Positions 45,734-54,638 of a DNA stretch of 64,000 nt are shown one piece after another (within the stretch, counting starts at the first letter, position 1; every line of letters starts with the position of its first letter). Source of the DNA: a bacterium. GTDB lineage: Bacteria; UBA8248. Under the pieces are notes generated by a model, which did no database searches, had not been told where the DNA came from, and worked only from the letters and a program-made list of their open reading frames with translations. A program made the translations under genes and the position numbers. The stretch covers positions 62,001-126,000 of the forward strand of contig JAJEJD010000015.1 of assembly GCA_022828125.1 (NCBI GenBank), given 5' to 3'.

Positions 45734-46507
45734 ATGAATCTCATGAACCTCGTCATCAGCGCCCTGATCGCCATTTACATTTTATTCCTGATACTCGAAC
45801 TCAAAAATTTGCGCCTCGGGCAAAGTAAATACATATGGGCTGTTTCGAGACTCCCGCTGGCCGGAATCGCTCTTGCCGCCGTATGGATGCTCCATGCGCA
45901 GCCGCTACCCTCCATAACAAAACTGATGCAGTTAAAAATTGCATTCCTCACTCCGAAAATTCATCTCGATGAACAAATGAAGACGACGACAAGTGGAAAT
46001 TTCACGGCAGGAAAACCCGGGATTTTTTGGCACATTCATCATTACGCCAGACTCTATGAGGTCGACCCCCTGTTGGTGCGAGCCGTCATCGAGGTGGAAA
46101 GCAACTTCGATCCAAAGGCCGTTTCCCGGGATGGGGCTAAAGGACTGATGCAAATCAACCCGATTACCGCCGAACATTTGGGTCTCAACGATGCTTTCGA
46201 CATCCGGGAAAACATCGAGGGCGGCGTACGTTATCTACGATATTTACTTGAGCTATACGGTTGGAACTTGCATAAAACGCTGGCCTCATACAATGCGGGG
46301 CCCGCCAACATAAAACGCTATAACGGGATTCCTCCCTTCCGGGAGACACGCCAGTATATCTCAAGGGTCATCAAAGTATATGAACGCCTCAAGAGAACGG
46401 ATGAAGTCTTCAACGACGCCTCCCGGCTTTCAGCTTTGCGCCGTCCGTCGCCCGACACCGAAGTAAAAATGGATAGCTCCGCTCAGCGGCAAATCACGCA
46501 ACAGTGA
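45734..46507 (+). CDS. Membrane-anchored lytic transglycosylase
   Basis: 257 residues. N-terminal hydrophobic helices (about 5-22 and 38-54) anchor the protein. The SLT domain begins at about residue 100, with catalytic E122 in AVIEVESNFDPKAVSRDGAKGLMQI and the usual LASYNAGP... and YGWNLHKTLASYN segments. It cleaves the glycan strand of peptidoglycan with formation of 1,6-anhydro ends. The second ATG at 45743 is an alternative start. It is not in an obvious operon; 200 bp upstream are non-coding. Confidence 0.85.
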   Translation: MNLMNLVISALIAIYILFLILELKNLRLGQSKYIWAVSRLPLAGIALAAVWMLHAQPLPSITKLMQLKIAFLTPKIHLDEQMKTTTSGNFTAGKPGIFWHIHHYARLYEVDPLLVRAVIEVESNFDPKAVSRDGAKGLMQINPITAEHLGLNDAFDIRENIEGGVRYLRYLLELYGWNLHKTLASYNAGPANIKRYNGIPPFRETRQYISRVIKVYERLKRTDEVFNDASRLSALRRPSPDTEVKMDSSAQRQITQQ

Positions 46508-46684
46508 ACTTGAACACGAAAGGACTTGTTTCCATTCAGGAAAGCGCACCGTTTTTCTCAGCTTATGGCAATGATGCGTCGTTCTGGAATCACATTGCCA
46601 AACCATACGTGGGTTCTATATTTTACCATTCAAAGAAACCACCCGGCCCCGATATATCAATAGCGCAACGCACCAGGACATAGA

Positions 46685-47425
46685 ATGCCGATTAGAGCCG
46701 CCTCATCAACCACCCGAAAACGAAAAATCCTGAAACTCACGGATAGGCTATTGGTGCGCTTCGGGAAGCCAAAGCGTACAAAGCGAAGCAACCTCCTCGA
46801 TTCCCTGGTCGAAACCCTGCTCTCACAAAGCACGACCGATCATAACCGCGACATGGCGTTCGATTCTTTGAAAAAAACTTTTGCGAGTTGGGATGAAATC
46901 GCCGACGCCCCCCAAAAGTCTCTTGCCCAGGCAATCCGCTCGGCCGGATTGGGGAATCAGAAAGCGGGGAGAATACGGGATTTTCTGAGATGGCTTCGTG
47001 AGGACCGAGAGCAACTCTGCCTGGAATTCTTGCACCATGAACCAGATGATTTCGCCGTGCAGTATCTTACCCAGCACAAAGGCATCGGCGTCAAAACCGC
47101 TTATGTCACCCTGATGCTGGCTTCCAACCGCGATTTGTTCCCCATCGATGTTCACATTCACCGGATCATGATTCGTCTGGGCATCATTCCCGAGAAAACG
47201 ACGCCTGAAAAATCCCATGCGGTCCTGGCACCACTCATTCCAAAAGGCCGCGCTCATGAATTGCACATGAACATGCTGCGTTTCGGTCGAACCATTTGCA
47301 CCGCCCGCAATCCCAAGTGCACCGACTGCGACATGAGACGAATGTGCCCCTACTATAAAGACAATATCTCGGGAAAATCCAAAAGCGGAGATGTTCATCT
47401 TTCGCAAAAGCAAATCAGCCCATGA
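46685..47425 (+). CDS. Endonuclease III-like DNA glycosylase
   Basis: 246 residues. HhH-GPD fold with LLSQSTTDHNRDMAF, the hairpin HKGIGVKTAYVTL holding the catalytic lysine K137, the aspartate D155 in PIDVHIHR, and a 4Fe-4S site C205-x6-C212-x2-C215-x5-C221. These all fit Nth, a bifunctional glycosylase-lyase for oxidised pyrimidines. The sequence diverges from standard Nth (HKG instead of LPG, PIDVHI instead of VDTHV), so I leave out the symbol. Its stop overlaps the DMT transporter start (ATGA). Confidence 0.85.
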   Translation: MPIRAASSTTRKRKILKLTDRLLVRFGKPKRTKRSNLLDSLVETLLSQSTTDHNRDMAFDSLKKTFASWDEIADAPQKSLAQAIRSAGLGNQKAGRIRDFLRWLREDREQLCLEFLHHEPDDFAVQYLTQHKGIGVKTAYVTLMLASNRDLFPIDVHIHRIMIRLGIIPEKTTPEKSHAVLAPLIPKGRAHELHMNMLRFGRTICTARNPKCTDCDMRRMCPYYKDNISGKSKSGDVHLSQKQISP

Positions 47426-48318
47426 ACTGGATCCAGCTGATCGGCCCGGGCGAGCTGCTGGCCATCGCATCTTCCATCACATTCTCGGTAGCGCAAACTT
47501 TTCTCAGACAGGGAATGAGGAGCGTATCGCCACTGGCCGCCGCCTTGATAGTCAATGGAATCGTAAGCCTGGGCGGATTCATCATATCTCTCTTGAATGG
47601 CACGCTAGTCACCTCCAAAGCAGAAACCATTTTTTGGTACGCCGCCGTGGGCGCCGCGGGTCCCACCATTGGAAGATATTGCTACCTGGTGGGCGTCTCC
47701 CGTATCGGGCTCAGCCGCACCGTACCCATATCCTCGGCGGCCCCGATTTGGGGAACCCTTTTCGCGATCCTGATTTTGGGAGAAACGCCGACAACCATGG
47801 TCGTACTCGGCACCCTGGGCATCGTCATCGGGGTATCCATTCTCGGGATACAAGACGACAAATCGCAATCTTTCAAAAGCTGGTTTCGGGGAGCGCTCAT
47901 ATTTCCGCTCGTGTCATCCCTGGCATATGCGGTGGCGCCCATCTTCGCCAAACTCGCTTATACACATCAGATGACGCCCAGCGTCGGCATGGCCGTCTCC
48001 TTCGCCACGGCCAACTGCTTACTTCTGCTCACGAAACCGATCCTGCCCGGCCAAAATGATATTCGCGGCAAGAAAATAGGCCTTCTATGGGTGGGAGGCG
48101 CAGGCGCAATCGGGATTTGCAGTTCGTTTATGCTCTGGACAGCCTTTACGATGGCGAGCGTGTCCACTGCGCTGCCCTTGAGCCGAATCGCACCGATCTG
48201 GGTACTGATCCTGAGCTATTTTTTCCTGGGGAAGCTTGAAACAATCAACCGCAAAACGGTTTTGGCCACGATTTGCATTGTCGCGGGAGGAGTTCTGATC
48301 ACCGCTTTCCGGAACTAA
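47422..48318 (+). CDS. EamA/DMT-superfamily transporter
   Basis: 298 residues with ten hydrophobic segments and two EamA halves. In the first half YCYLVGVSRIGLSRTVPISSAAPIW and in the second half FTMASVSTALPLSRIAPIWVLILSY show the conserved proline-containing helix of the family. Members export amino acids, nucleotides or sugars. Translation is coupled to the endonuclease III-like gene by a 4-bp overlap, though no functional link is evident. Confidence 0.82.
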   Translation: MNWIQLIGPGELLAIASSITFSVAQTFLRQGMRSVSPLAAALIVNGIVSLGGFIISLLNGTLVTSKAETIFWYAAVGAAGPTIGRYCYLVGVSRIGLSRTVPISSAAPIWGTLFAILILGETPTTMVVLGTLGIVIGVSILGIQDDKSQSFKSWFRGALIFPLVSSLAYAVAPIFAKLAYTHQMTPSVGMAVSFATANCLLLLTKPILPGQNDIRGKKIGLLWVGGAGAIGICSSFMLWTAFTMASVSTALPLSRIAPIWVLILSYFFLGKLETINRKTVLATICIVAGGVLITAFRN

Positions 48319-48390
48319 TTCTAAAGAAAAAAGAGAAGCAACACGACAAATTCCCCCATCGACATCGAATCTCCAGCATATAGAGAATCC

Positions 48391-49638
48391 CTACCTGCCA
48401 GCAGCCGCCTCGGCGACACGAGGGGAATAAACAAGATCATCCACTTGCGGCGGATCTTCCAGGAAACCTGCCGCTTTCAGCGTCAACACGTCGTTCGTGC
48501 CGTCTGAATGCAGGAAGCTCAAGGCGTCGCGCATCAGTTTTTCGATGGGGTTTTTCCGCATATACCCCGCCGCCCCCCAAAGCTCCATCGCCTCCTGGCA
48601 TACCTGGACGGCGGACTCGGAAGCGAATACCTTGCTCAGCATCGCATTTTTCCGGTCCATCTCCTCAAGCTGGGTGGACCACGCAGTACGCCACAAATAA
48701 GAGCGAGAGGCTTCTATCTTCATCGCCATACGCGCAAGCCGTATTTGCTGAAGCTGATGGTCGAGCAAAGGCACGCTGCCCTGGATTCGGGCATGGGCAT
48801 ACTGCAAAGAGAGATCATACGCGCGCTGCGCGACCCCTAGGACGGTGGCGCCCGCCTGGATGTTGCTCCCGTGTCTGATGAACAAATTGGCCAGAGCGGG
48901 CAGAGCCTGGCCCACTTCTCCGATTTGGTCTTCCGCCGGAACTTCCACATCGTGAAACTCCAATGTGCCGTTCTGAACACACCTTTGGCCGAGCTTGTCC
49001 CACACCTCCGTAACTTCAAAACCCTTGGCATCTGAGGGCACCAAAAAAGCCGTTAGACTGTTCATCATCGGATTGTCTTTATCCGTGCGGGCGGCTATCT
49101 GATAGACTTTCGCGAGACCCCCATTGGAGATGTAACGCTTGGCGCCGTTCAACACCCAGCGGTCTCCTTTCTGCTCTGCATACGTCTGTATTCCCGCCCC
49201 GGGATTCTGGTTGGGCCATACATTGTCACTTCCCGCCATAGGCTCCGTCCAGGCCGTCGCCAGAATACACTCGTCATCATCCATGATTTTGGGGAGCCAG
49301 CGTTTTTGCTGTTCCTCATTCGCCATGTTGGCAATTGACGTCATGATCTTCCACGTCTGATCAAAGGCGACAGCCAGTCCCAAATCCCCATAGGCCAGCG
49401 TTTCACCCACGATGGCGCAGGAAAGCACGTCGGCCCCTTCGCCTCCAAATTCCTTCGGGACAGTGAGCGTCCTGAGGCCTCGTTTTGAACCTTCTCTGAT
49501 GACTTCCCAGTTAAAGGATGCTTCAGGATCTTCGATGCGGTCCGCGACCTCCGCGGCGGGGATCATCACTTCGGTGGCGAATCTTTTCGCAATATCTCTG
49601 AGTTCCATCTGCCGGGGGGTAAGCTGGAAATCTACCAT
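48391..49638 (-). CDS. Acyl-CoA dehydrogenase
   Basis: 415 residues, TTGGAGG upstream. The flavoprotein fold is seen in ATAWTEPMAGSDN (FAD loop), KRYISNGGLAKVYQIAARTD, and the helix ELWGAAGYMRKNPIEKLMRDA, which carries the family G-G-x-G-region. The segment QVYDLSL-like (VAQRAYDLSLQYAHAR) is also present. It introduces the trans-2 double bond into an acyl-CoA. Chain-length specificity is unknown. It lies 3' to the DMT gene in convergent orientation and has no beta-oxidation partner adjacent. Confidence 0.9.
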   Translation of the reverse strand: MVDFQLTPRQMELRDIAKRFATEVMIPAAEVADRIEDPEASFNWEVIREGSKRGLRTLTVPKEFGGEGADVLSCAIVGETLAYGDLGLAVAFDQTWKIMTSIANMANEEQQKRWLPKIMDDDECILATAWTEPMAGSDNVWPNQNPGAGIQTYAEQKGDRWVLNGAKRYISNGGLAKVYQIAARTDKDNPMMNSLTAFLVPSDAKGFEVTEVWDKLGQRCVQNGTLEFHDVEVPAEDQIGEVGQALPALANLFIRHGSNIQAGATVLGVAQRAYDLSLQYAHARIQGSVPLLDHQLQQIRLARMAMKIEASRSYLWRTAWSTQLEEMDRKNAMLSKVFASESAVQVCQEAMELWGAAGYMRKNPIEKLMRDALSFLHSDGTNDVLTLKAAGFLEDPPQVDDLVYSPRVAEAAAGR

Positions 49639-49763
49639 CGGTTTTATCCTCCAAGGGTAATTGTCCTGGCGATTCAGTCGCGATGAAACAGTCGCGAATC
49701 ATTATGTCAAGAAAACGCGCTATTGAGCCTCCGCTTTTTCAATTCCCGGGATGTGAGCGCATA

Positions 49764-50162
49764 TTAAAGAGCCGCCGGGTTCTCGCACAACTCGATGCGG
49801 ATATTGCCGGGCCCTCTGACATAGGCGATCATCCGCCCGCCAACCCCGCGGCGCACGGGCTCCACCATAATTTCCGCCCCTTTGCCCCTCAACCACTGAA
49901 CGGCAGCTTCCACATCCGGAACGCCGAACCCGAAATGATCCAGACCCTGAACCAGTTCCGGCCCTACGGAATCGGGCGCCTCCTCAGGCCTGACGCCACG
50001 CGCGAATATCACCAAGCGGCCGATTTGAACCGCTGCGTTGGGCGAGCCTTTGAAGTCCTCGTCGTAGCGGACGATTTCAGCGTCGAACACGTTTTTGAAA
50101 TACTCGGCAAACGCCTTCACATCTGCGCAAACATAGTGAATATGATCAAAACCGAATTCCAT
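49764..50162 (-). CDS. VOC-family protein (glyoxalase fold)
   Basis: 132 residues from the ATG at 50162 (GGAG six bases upstream); a TTG 12 bp earlier is less likely. Two beta-alpha-beta-beta-beta units: FDHIHYVCADVKAFAEYFKNVFDAE and LDHFGFGVPDVEAAVQWLRGKG. Metal ligands are expected at the His of HIHY, the His of LDHFGF and the Glu of RIELCENP. The pattern resembles methylmalonyl-CoA epimerase or a dioxygenase-like VOC enzyme. It lies 20 bp downstream of the 569-residue protein. Confidence 0.75.
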   Translation of the reverse strand: MEFGFDHIHYVCADVKAFAEYFKNVFDAEIVRYDEDFKGSPNAAVQIGRLVIFARGVRPEEAPDSVGPELVQGLDHFGFGVPDVEAAVQWLRGKGAEIMVEPVRRGVGGRMIAYVRGPGNIRIELCENPAAL

Positions 50163-50182
50163 CAAATTCTCCAAATATGAGA

Positions 50183-51892
50183 TTACGGCGTGATGATAAT
50201 CGGTGAATCCTCAGAATCGGTATCTTCCGAAACACCGCCATCCTCGACATCCCCTTCTTGCATTTCCCCTTCCACACCCTGAGATTCCCGGATCTGGCGG
50301 ATAACGCGATTCAGCATCGCATAGATGGAATACTGAACCATTTCGACGAATAACGGCGTGGGTTCATCCGTTTCCACCTGCATTTCATCCGCCAGCGTCA
50401 CGCATTCCCGGGCCATCGCTTCATCGCCCGCCAGATGGAAAACGTATCCATTGTCTTCCAGTTGGCCCGATATGCGCTCCCGCAACGCCGCATCCTGAAA
50501 AATTTCTTTTGCGCCGTTTTCCACTATCTGCTGAAGACGCTCTTTTTTCTGTCTTTCGTCCAGCGCCACCTGACTTTCCATCGACTCCATGAACTCCTGG
50601 AAATACGGCTCCACGCGCTCTGCATCCATCAGCCAACCCCAGAATGGCCGGTGGGAGAAAATCGTGCGCACATCCATCCTGTTCTCGTCTTCCGCAAGAG
50701 AACTCACCATCCCCCGGACGGGATGCGACCCCTCCACGGGAAACACGTCGGCCTCCGTCAAAGGATCGAGCATGAGCTTCGCGTGCGTATAACCACGCGG
50801 CAGCGGCGTATCCGCTTCTTCGTTTTCGCGCTGACCGCGCTCCAGAAGCCAAACGGCGTACCCGGCAGGAACTTCCTGTGACGCCAAGGCGGGCGTTTCT
50901 GAAATTCGGCGGAAAATATCGCGCAACTCTTTGGCGCTCACATCTGCATCCGTGAACTCGACAATGCCTCGTCCCCGGTGCAAACGCGCCTGCACGAGAT
51001 ACCTCCCGCGCGGAACCCTCGAGCGGGCAAGCCACAAAAGCATCTGCCCACTCCCGTCTACGGCGCTTACCAAGGCATATACATAGTCAGGATAATTTGA
51101 GCGTCGGGCAGTACGAACACCCGCATCCGGTAATTTTTCAACTTCAACGCCTTTGCTTTTCAATCGAAATATCGCTTTGCGTATTCGTGACAACGTATCT
51201 TTGTCCTTGCTGGATTCCGAGAGCTTTTGAAGCGCAATCGCGGCCTCCTGCGTAGCCATATCCGCCAGAATTTGAATGAAGTATGGGGGCGGTAGTATTC
51301 CTTCACCGCCCATCGCTTCAGCCAATACCAGCAGGCGTTTCTCTGAAACGTCAGGCTTGTTCTCAAGGCCGTCACGCAGCACGACTTCCTGCAAAAAAGA
51401 AGGCAGGTCATTCAATGACGACACGAGGGACATCGCGGAATCGACTGTGAGGGACTCATTCTGGCTTAAATGTTCAGAAACTTCCTGAGCGCGGCTTAAA
51501 TTTTCCGGATTAAAACCATCCGGCAATTCTACTTTCTCATCCAACGCCCGAAGAGTCTCAAACAGCGCGGTGAGCCCCGGTATCGACCATCGCATCGCCC
51601 GAATAAGCGTTACAAGCTTTTGAACGACGGATGCATCCCCAAGCTCGCGCAGAGCGATAAGTGTGGGAATCCGCCCCTCAGGAGTCGTGGAGGACAGATG
51701 GTTCAATACACCGGCAATTCCGACCTCCCCCATTTCTCTGATTTCATCCAAAAGAGGCGCAGGCGCCATGGCGCCCGGCGGAGCCGGAACCGTGAACGAT
51801 GCTTCGAGACCGGCCGCTATCGCGGCGGCCCTATCCAAATCTTCTTTGGAAAAAGATTTTTTCGAGGCCTTTAACCTCGATTTCTTTGCCAA
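50183..51892 (-). CDS. Large hypothetical protein with HEAT-like helices
   Basis: 569 residues from the TTG at 51892, which has AGGAG eight bases upstream. Residues 1-280 look like helical repeats of the HEAT/ARM kind (DEIREMGEVGIAGVLNHLSS, IPTLIALRELGDASVVQKLVTL). After a linker a mixed alpha/beta part begins with YPDYVYALVSAVDGSGQMLLWLARS and continues in an all-helical, acidic C-terminal region ending EDSPIIITP. No family recognised. It is divergent from the Mre11-like gene and shares a 160-bp upstream region with it, and it is followed by the VOC gene. Confidence 0.6.
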   Translation of the reverse strand: MAKKSRLKASKKSFSKEDLDRAAAIAAGLEASFTVPAPPGAMAPAPLLDEIREMGEVGIAGVLNHLSSTTPEGRIPTLIALRELGDASVVQKLVTLIRAMRWSIPGLTALFETLRALDEKVELPDGFNPENLSRAQEVSEHLSQNESLTVDSAMSLVSSLNDLPSFLQEVVLRDGLENKPDVSEKRLLVLAEAMGGEGILPPPYFIQILADMATQEAAIALQKLSESSKDKDTLSRIRKAIFRLKSKGVEVEKLPDAGVRTARRSNYPDYVYALVSAVDGSGQMLLWLARSRVPRGRYLVQARLHRGRGIVEFTDADVSAKELRDIFRRISETPALASQEVPAGYAVWLLERGQRENEEADTPLPRGYTHAKLMLDPLTEADVFPVEGSHPVRGMVSSLAEDENRMDVRTIFSHRPFWGWLMDAERVEPYFQEFMESMESQVALDERQKKERLQQIVENGAKEIFQDAALRERISGQLEDNGYVFHLAGDEAMARECVTLADEMQVETDEPTPLFVEMVQYSIYAMLNRVIRQIRESQGVEGEMQEGDVEDGGVSEDTDSEDSPIIITP

Positions 51893-52054
51893 AACCACTT
51901 CTCCTATTGTATATGTCTCAAAGCACACATCATCGGCGGGGGTAACACATACTGTCAAGACGAAGTCGAAACACGAATTTCTCACATTTTCAGATTTTGC
52001 CGACTACAACATTCACATGACAGAATCATTGTTATATCGGTCCCTGGAGCCAGC

Positions 52055-53044
52055 GTGAACTTTCGATTTGCCCATTGTGGCGATTTCCATCTCGGCTATG
52101 ACTTCGGCTATCTTCCGCCTCGTAAAGCAGCGGCGCGCCAAGCCGACCTTCGGGTAGCGTTTTTCCGCACCGTTCGCGAAACTCTCAAATGGGGCGCACA
52201 GGTATTCCTTGTCTCGGGCGACCTGTTCGACACGCCGCATCCAGGTGAACGTGACGTAGAAATCGTCTCGAAGAATCTCGCGCATTTATCGAAAAAAGGG
52301 GTGCGCTGTTTCGCCATACCCGGCAATCACGACCCGATACACCCGAAATCCGTGTGGAATCGACCCGAAATGGCAAGCTATATCCACCTGTTCCGTGGTG
52401 ATACCGCTGCCGGGTTGGCGAAAGCGAACATCGGCGAACTCAATCTTACGATTGCCGGAATCCCCTGGGACAGCGAAGACGCCTTCAAACCGCCTTTGCA
52501 AGAAATCCTCAAGCGGAAACTGGATGTAAGCGACAGGTCCATCCTGCTTTTACACGGTTCGGAAGCCGCTCTCGCCTCAGAGCACCCTGCATTCAAGGAA
52601 CATCCATTCGAAGCAGAAGATTTGAAGCGTCTGCCCTTCGGCTATGTTGCCATTGGCCACTACCACAAACCCATGGATGTCGCCCGCTGGAGCGGCGGCG
52701 CCGCATGCTACAGCGGTTCGCCCGAGGGTTTGCGGTTCAGCGACCACAATCTGGGGGAACGCTCTATCGTTTTGGGAGAAATGGACGAGAGAGGCTCTCT
52801 GGTTCAGGTCAAAAGAAAAACCATCAATGCGCGCACCATGAAAACGCTTTCATACTCCGCCGGGGACGGGACGACTACGGACGACTGGTTCCGGACTATC
52901 GATGACATGAGAGACCCCGATACCCTTTTGAGAGTGCGCGTCCCGAAACAAGAAGGCGGTGAACAAAGGCGGGCCGAAGTTCTATTGTCCTCGCTATGTC
53001 CTGACTATTTCTATTTGGACATCATCTGGGAATCACCCTCGTGA
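52055..53044 (+). CDS. Mre11/SbcD-like DNA exonuclease-type phosphoesterase
   Basis: 329 residues from a GTG with GGAG five bases upstream. Mre11/SbcD metal motifs: FAHCGDFHLGY, VFLVSGDLFDT, FAIPGNHDPIH, LLLHGS and YVAIGHYHKP. These hold two Mn ions in nucleases that process double-strand ends together with an Rad50/SbcC ATPase. No SbcC homologue is present in the window. The stop overlaps the GTG start of the ComB-like gene. Confidence 0.85.
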   Translation: MNFRFAHCGDFHLGYDFGYLPPRKAAARQADLRVAFFRTVRETLKWGAQVFLVSGDLFDTPHPGERDVEIVSKNLAHLSKKGVRCFAIPGNHDPIHPKSVWNRPEMASYIHLFRGDTAAGLAKANIGELNLTIAGIPWDSEDAFKPPLQEILKRKLDVSDRSILLLHGSEAALASEHPAFKEHPFEAEDLKRLPFGYVAIGHYHKPMDVARWSGGAACYSGSPEGLRFSDHNLGERSIVLGEMDERGSLVQVKRKTINARTMKTLSYSAGDGTTTDDWFRTIDDMRDPDTLLRVRVPKQEGGEQRRAEVLLSSLCPDYFYLDIIWESPS

Positions 53045-53829
53045 GCGAAAGTATCTGGTGTGACGTCTCCTTTTCCCACCCGGAAATCCCCACGAGACTC
53101 AAAGACGCGCACCGGGCGCACGCAGATGATGTACAACACGTTGTGTGCGTCGTAATCGATATACTCAGAGCCACAACGAACATCGCCGCCATCCTGGAGA
53201 ATGGATGTTCCGCGATATATCCATGCGTGTCTCCTGAGATGGCGCATGAACTGGCCCGGAAGCTGAGACACGCGCATGGCGCCGAACAAATCGTTCTGGG
53301 CGGAGAGCAGGACGGCAAGCCTATCGAAGGATTCGACGGGGGAAACTCTCCGCTCGAATACACGCGCCGGAGAATCGGCGGCAAGACCTTGATACTCTCA
53401 ACGAGCAACGGCACCAAAACACTCTCCGCCGTGCAGCGTTGCGGAGAAATTTTTACCGCCGCTTTCGTGAACATTACCGCAACTGCCGAACGGGTAGCCT
53501 CCATTCTCCATGAAAACCCCAATCAATCCCTCCTGATCGCCTGCTCGGGCCGTGAAGGCGCCTATTGTGAAGAAGATACCGTAGGGGCAGGAATGCTCCT
53601 GCAAATCCTGTCCAAGCATCTGGAAAAGCTGGAATTCTCCGACACCGCTCGCGCAGCTTTGCACGTCGTTCATGGGGCGGAGAAAAACCTGGAAAAGATG
53701 CTTTTTCACAGTTGGTGGGGCAGACACTTATCGTCTCTGGGACTTGACGACGATATATCCTTCTGCGCGCAGAAGGACATCACGAGGGTCGTTCCCAAGC
53801 TGGACGGCGGGATAATAAAGATTTCTTAA
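53041..53829 (+). CDS. 2-phosphosulfolactate phosphatase family protein (ComB-like)
   Basis: 262 residues, GTG start overlapping the previous stop. Family motifs: VVCVVIDILRATTNIAAILENGC, LGGEQDGKPIEGFDGGNSPLEY, LSTSNGTKTLSA and LLIACSGREGAYCEED. ComB hydrolyses 2-phospho-3-sulfolactate in coenzyme M and sulfolactate synthesis, and related proteins occur in bacteria with unknown substrates. Neither comA nor comC is near. Its coupling with an Mre11-like nuclease is unusual. Magnesium-dependent acid phosphatase activity is expected. Confidence 0.85.
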   Translation: MSESIWCDVSFSHPEIPTRLKDAHRAHADDVQHVVCVVIDILRATTNIAAILENGCSAIYPCVSPEMAHELARKLRHAHGAEQIVLGGEQDGKPIEGFDGGNSPLEYTRRRIGGKTLILSTSNGTKTLSAVQRCGEIFTAAFVNITATAERVASILHENPNQSLLIACSGREGAYCEEDTVGAGMLLQILSKHLEKLEFSDTARAALHVVHGAEKNLEKMLFHSWWGRHLSSLGLDDDISFCAQKDITRVVPKLDGGIIKIS

Positions 53830-54638
53830 GTTTCAAGCTCCTTCGCCAAGACGTTCTCAACCATATCCTGCGGCCCCGGAGAATTCGCCCCGGGTTTCAA
53901 ATACAGAAAGAATTCCCGGTTTCCTTTCGCGCCCGCAATCGCGCTCGTTGCGATGCCCTGGGGAGCCATTCCCGCCCGAAGCGTCTCATCCCAGACGCGG
54001 AGGAGCACTTCGCGGTGAAGCGCGGGGTCGCGAACGATTCCACCCTTTCCCACACGTCCCCTCCCCACTTCGAACTGTGGTTTGACGAGAACGAGCATCT
54101 CTCCATCGTCGTCGAGCAACTCATGAACCGGTTCGAGCACCTTCATGACGGAGATGAACGAAACGTCCACGGCGCATAAACCCGGCCGTTCTTCTCCAAC
54201 CAACGTTTGAAAAATTTCCGGCGTCAGATGCCTGGCGTTCACACCTTCCAAAAGAATGACTCTGGGGTCATTCCGTAATTTCCAGTCAATCAAACCCTTA
54301 CCCACGTCCACCGCCGCAACGCGGCGCGCGCCACGGGCGAGCAGCACGTCGGTGAATCCACCCGTCGACGCGCCGACATCCATGCAGTATTTATCCAGTG
54401 GATCAACCCCGAAAAAATCCAGCGCGCCTGCGAGCTTCAGGCCTCCCCGGCTGACATAGGGACAAGGGTTTTCCTTGAGGGTGATGGATGCGTCTTCCGG
54501 AAACGAAGAACCCGCCTTGGTGGCGGGTTCGCCGTCGACACTCACAAGACCTGCCAGAATCAGGCTGCGCGCACGCTCCCGACTCGGAGCCAGCGCACGT
54601 TCGACGAGTAACTTATCAAGCCTCTGTTTCTTTACCAT
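53826..54638 (-). CDS. tlyA: TlyA-family rRNA methyltransferase
   Basis: 270 residues. N-terminal S4 RNA-binding domain (MVKKQRLDKLLVERALAPSRERARSLILAGLVSVDG shortened to its ends), then an FtsJ-like methyltransferase domain with the SAM site DVGASTGGFTDVLL and VDVSFISVM-type loop. In mycobacteria TlyA 2'-O-methylates 16S and 23S rRNA; in other bacteria the target is often only one of these. It overlaps the end of dxs by 23 bp, a common order, and its stop meets the convergent ComB-like gene. Confidence 0.92.
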   Translation of the reverse strand: MVKKQRLDKLLVERALAPSRERARSLILAGLVSVDGEPATKAGSSFPEDASITLKENPCPYVSRGGLKLAGALDFFGVDPLDKYCMDVGASTGGFTDVLLARGARRVAAVDVGKGLIDWKLRNDPRVILLEGVNARHLTPEIFQTLVGEERPGLCAVDVSFISVMKVLEPVHELLDDDGEMLVLVKPQFEVGRGRVGKGGIVRDPALHREVLLRVWDETLRAGMAPQGIATSAIAGAKGNREFFLYLKPGANSPGPQDMVENVLAKELET

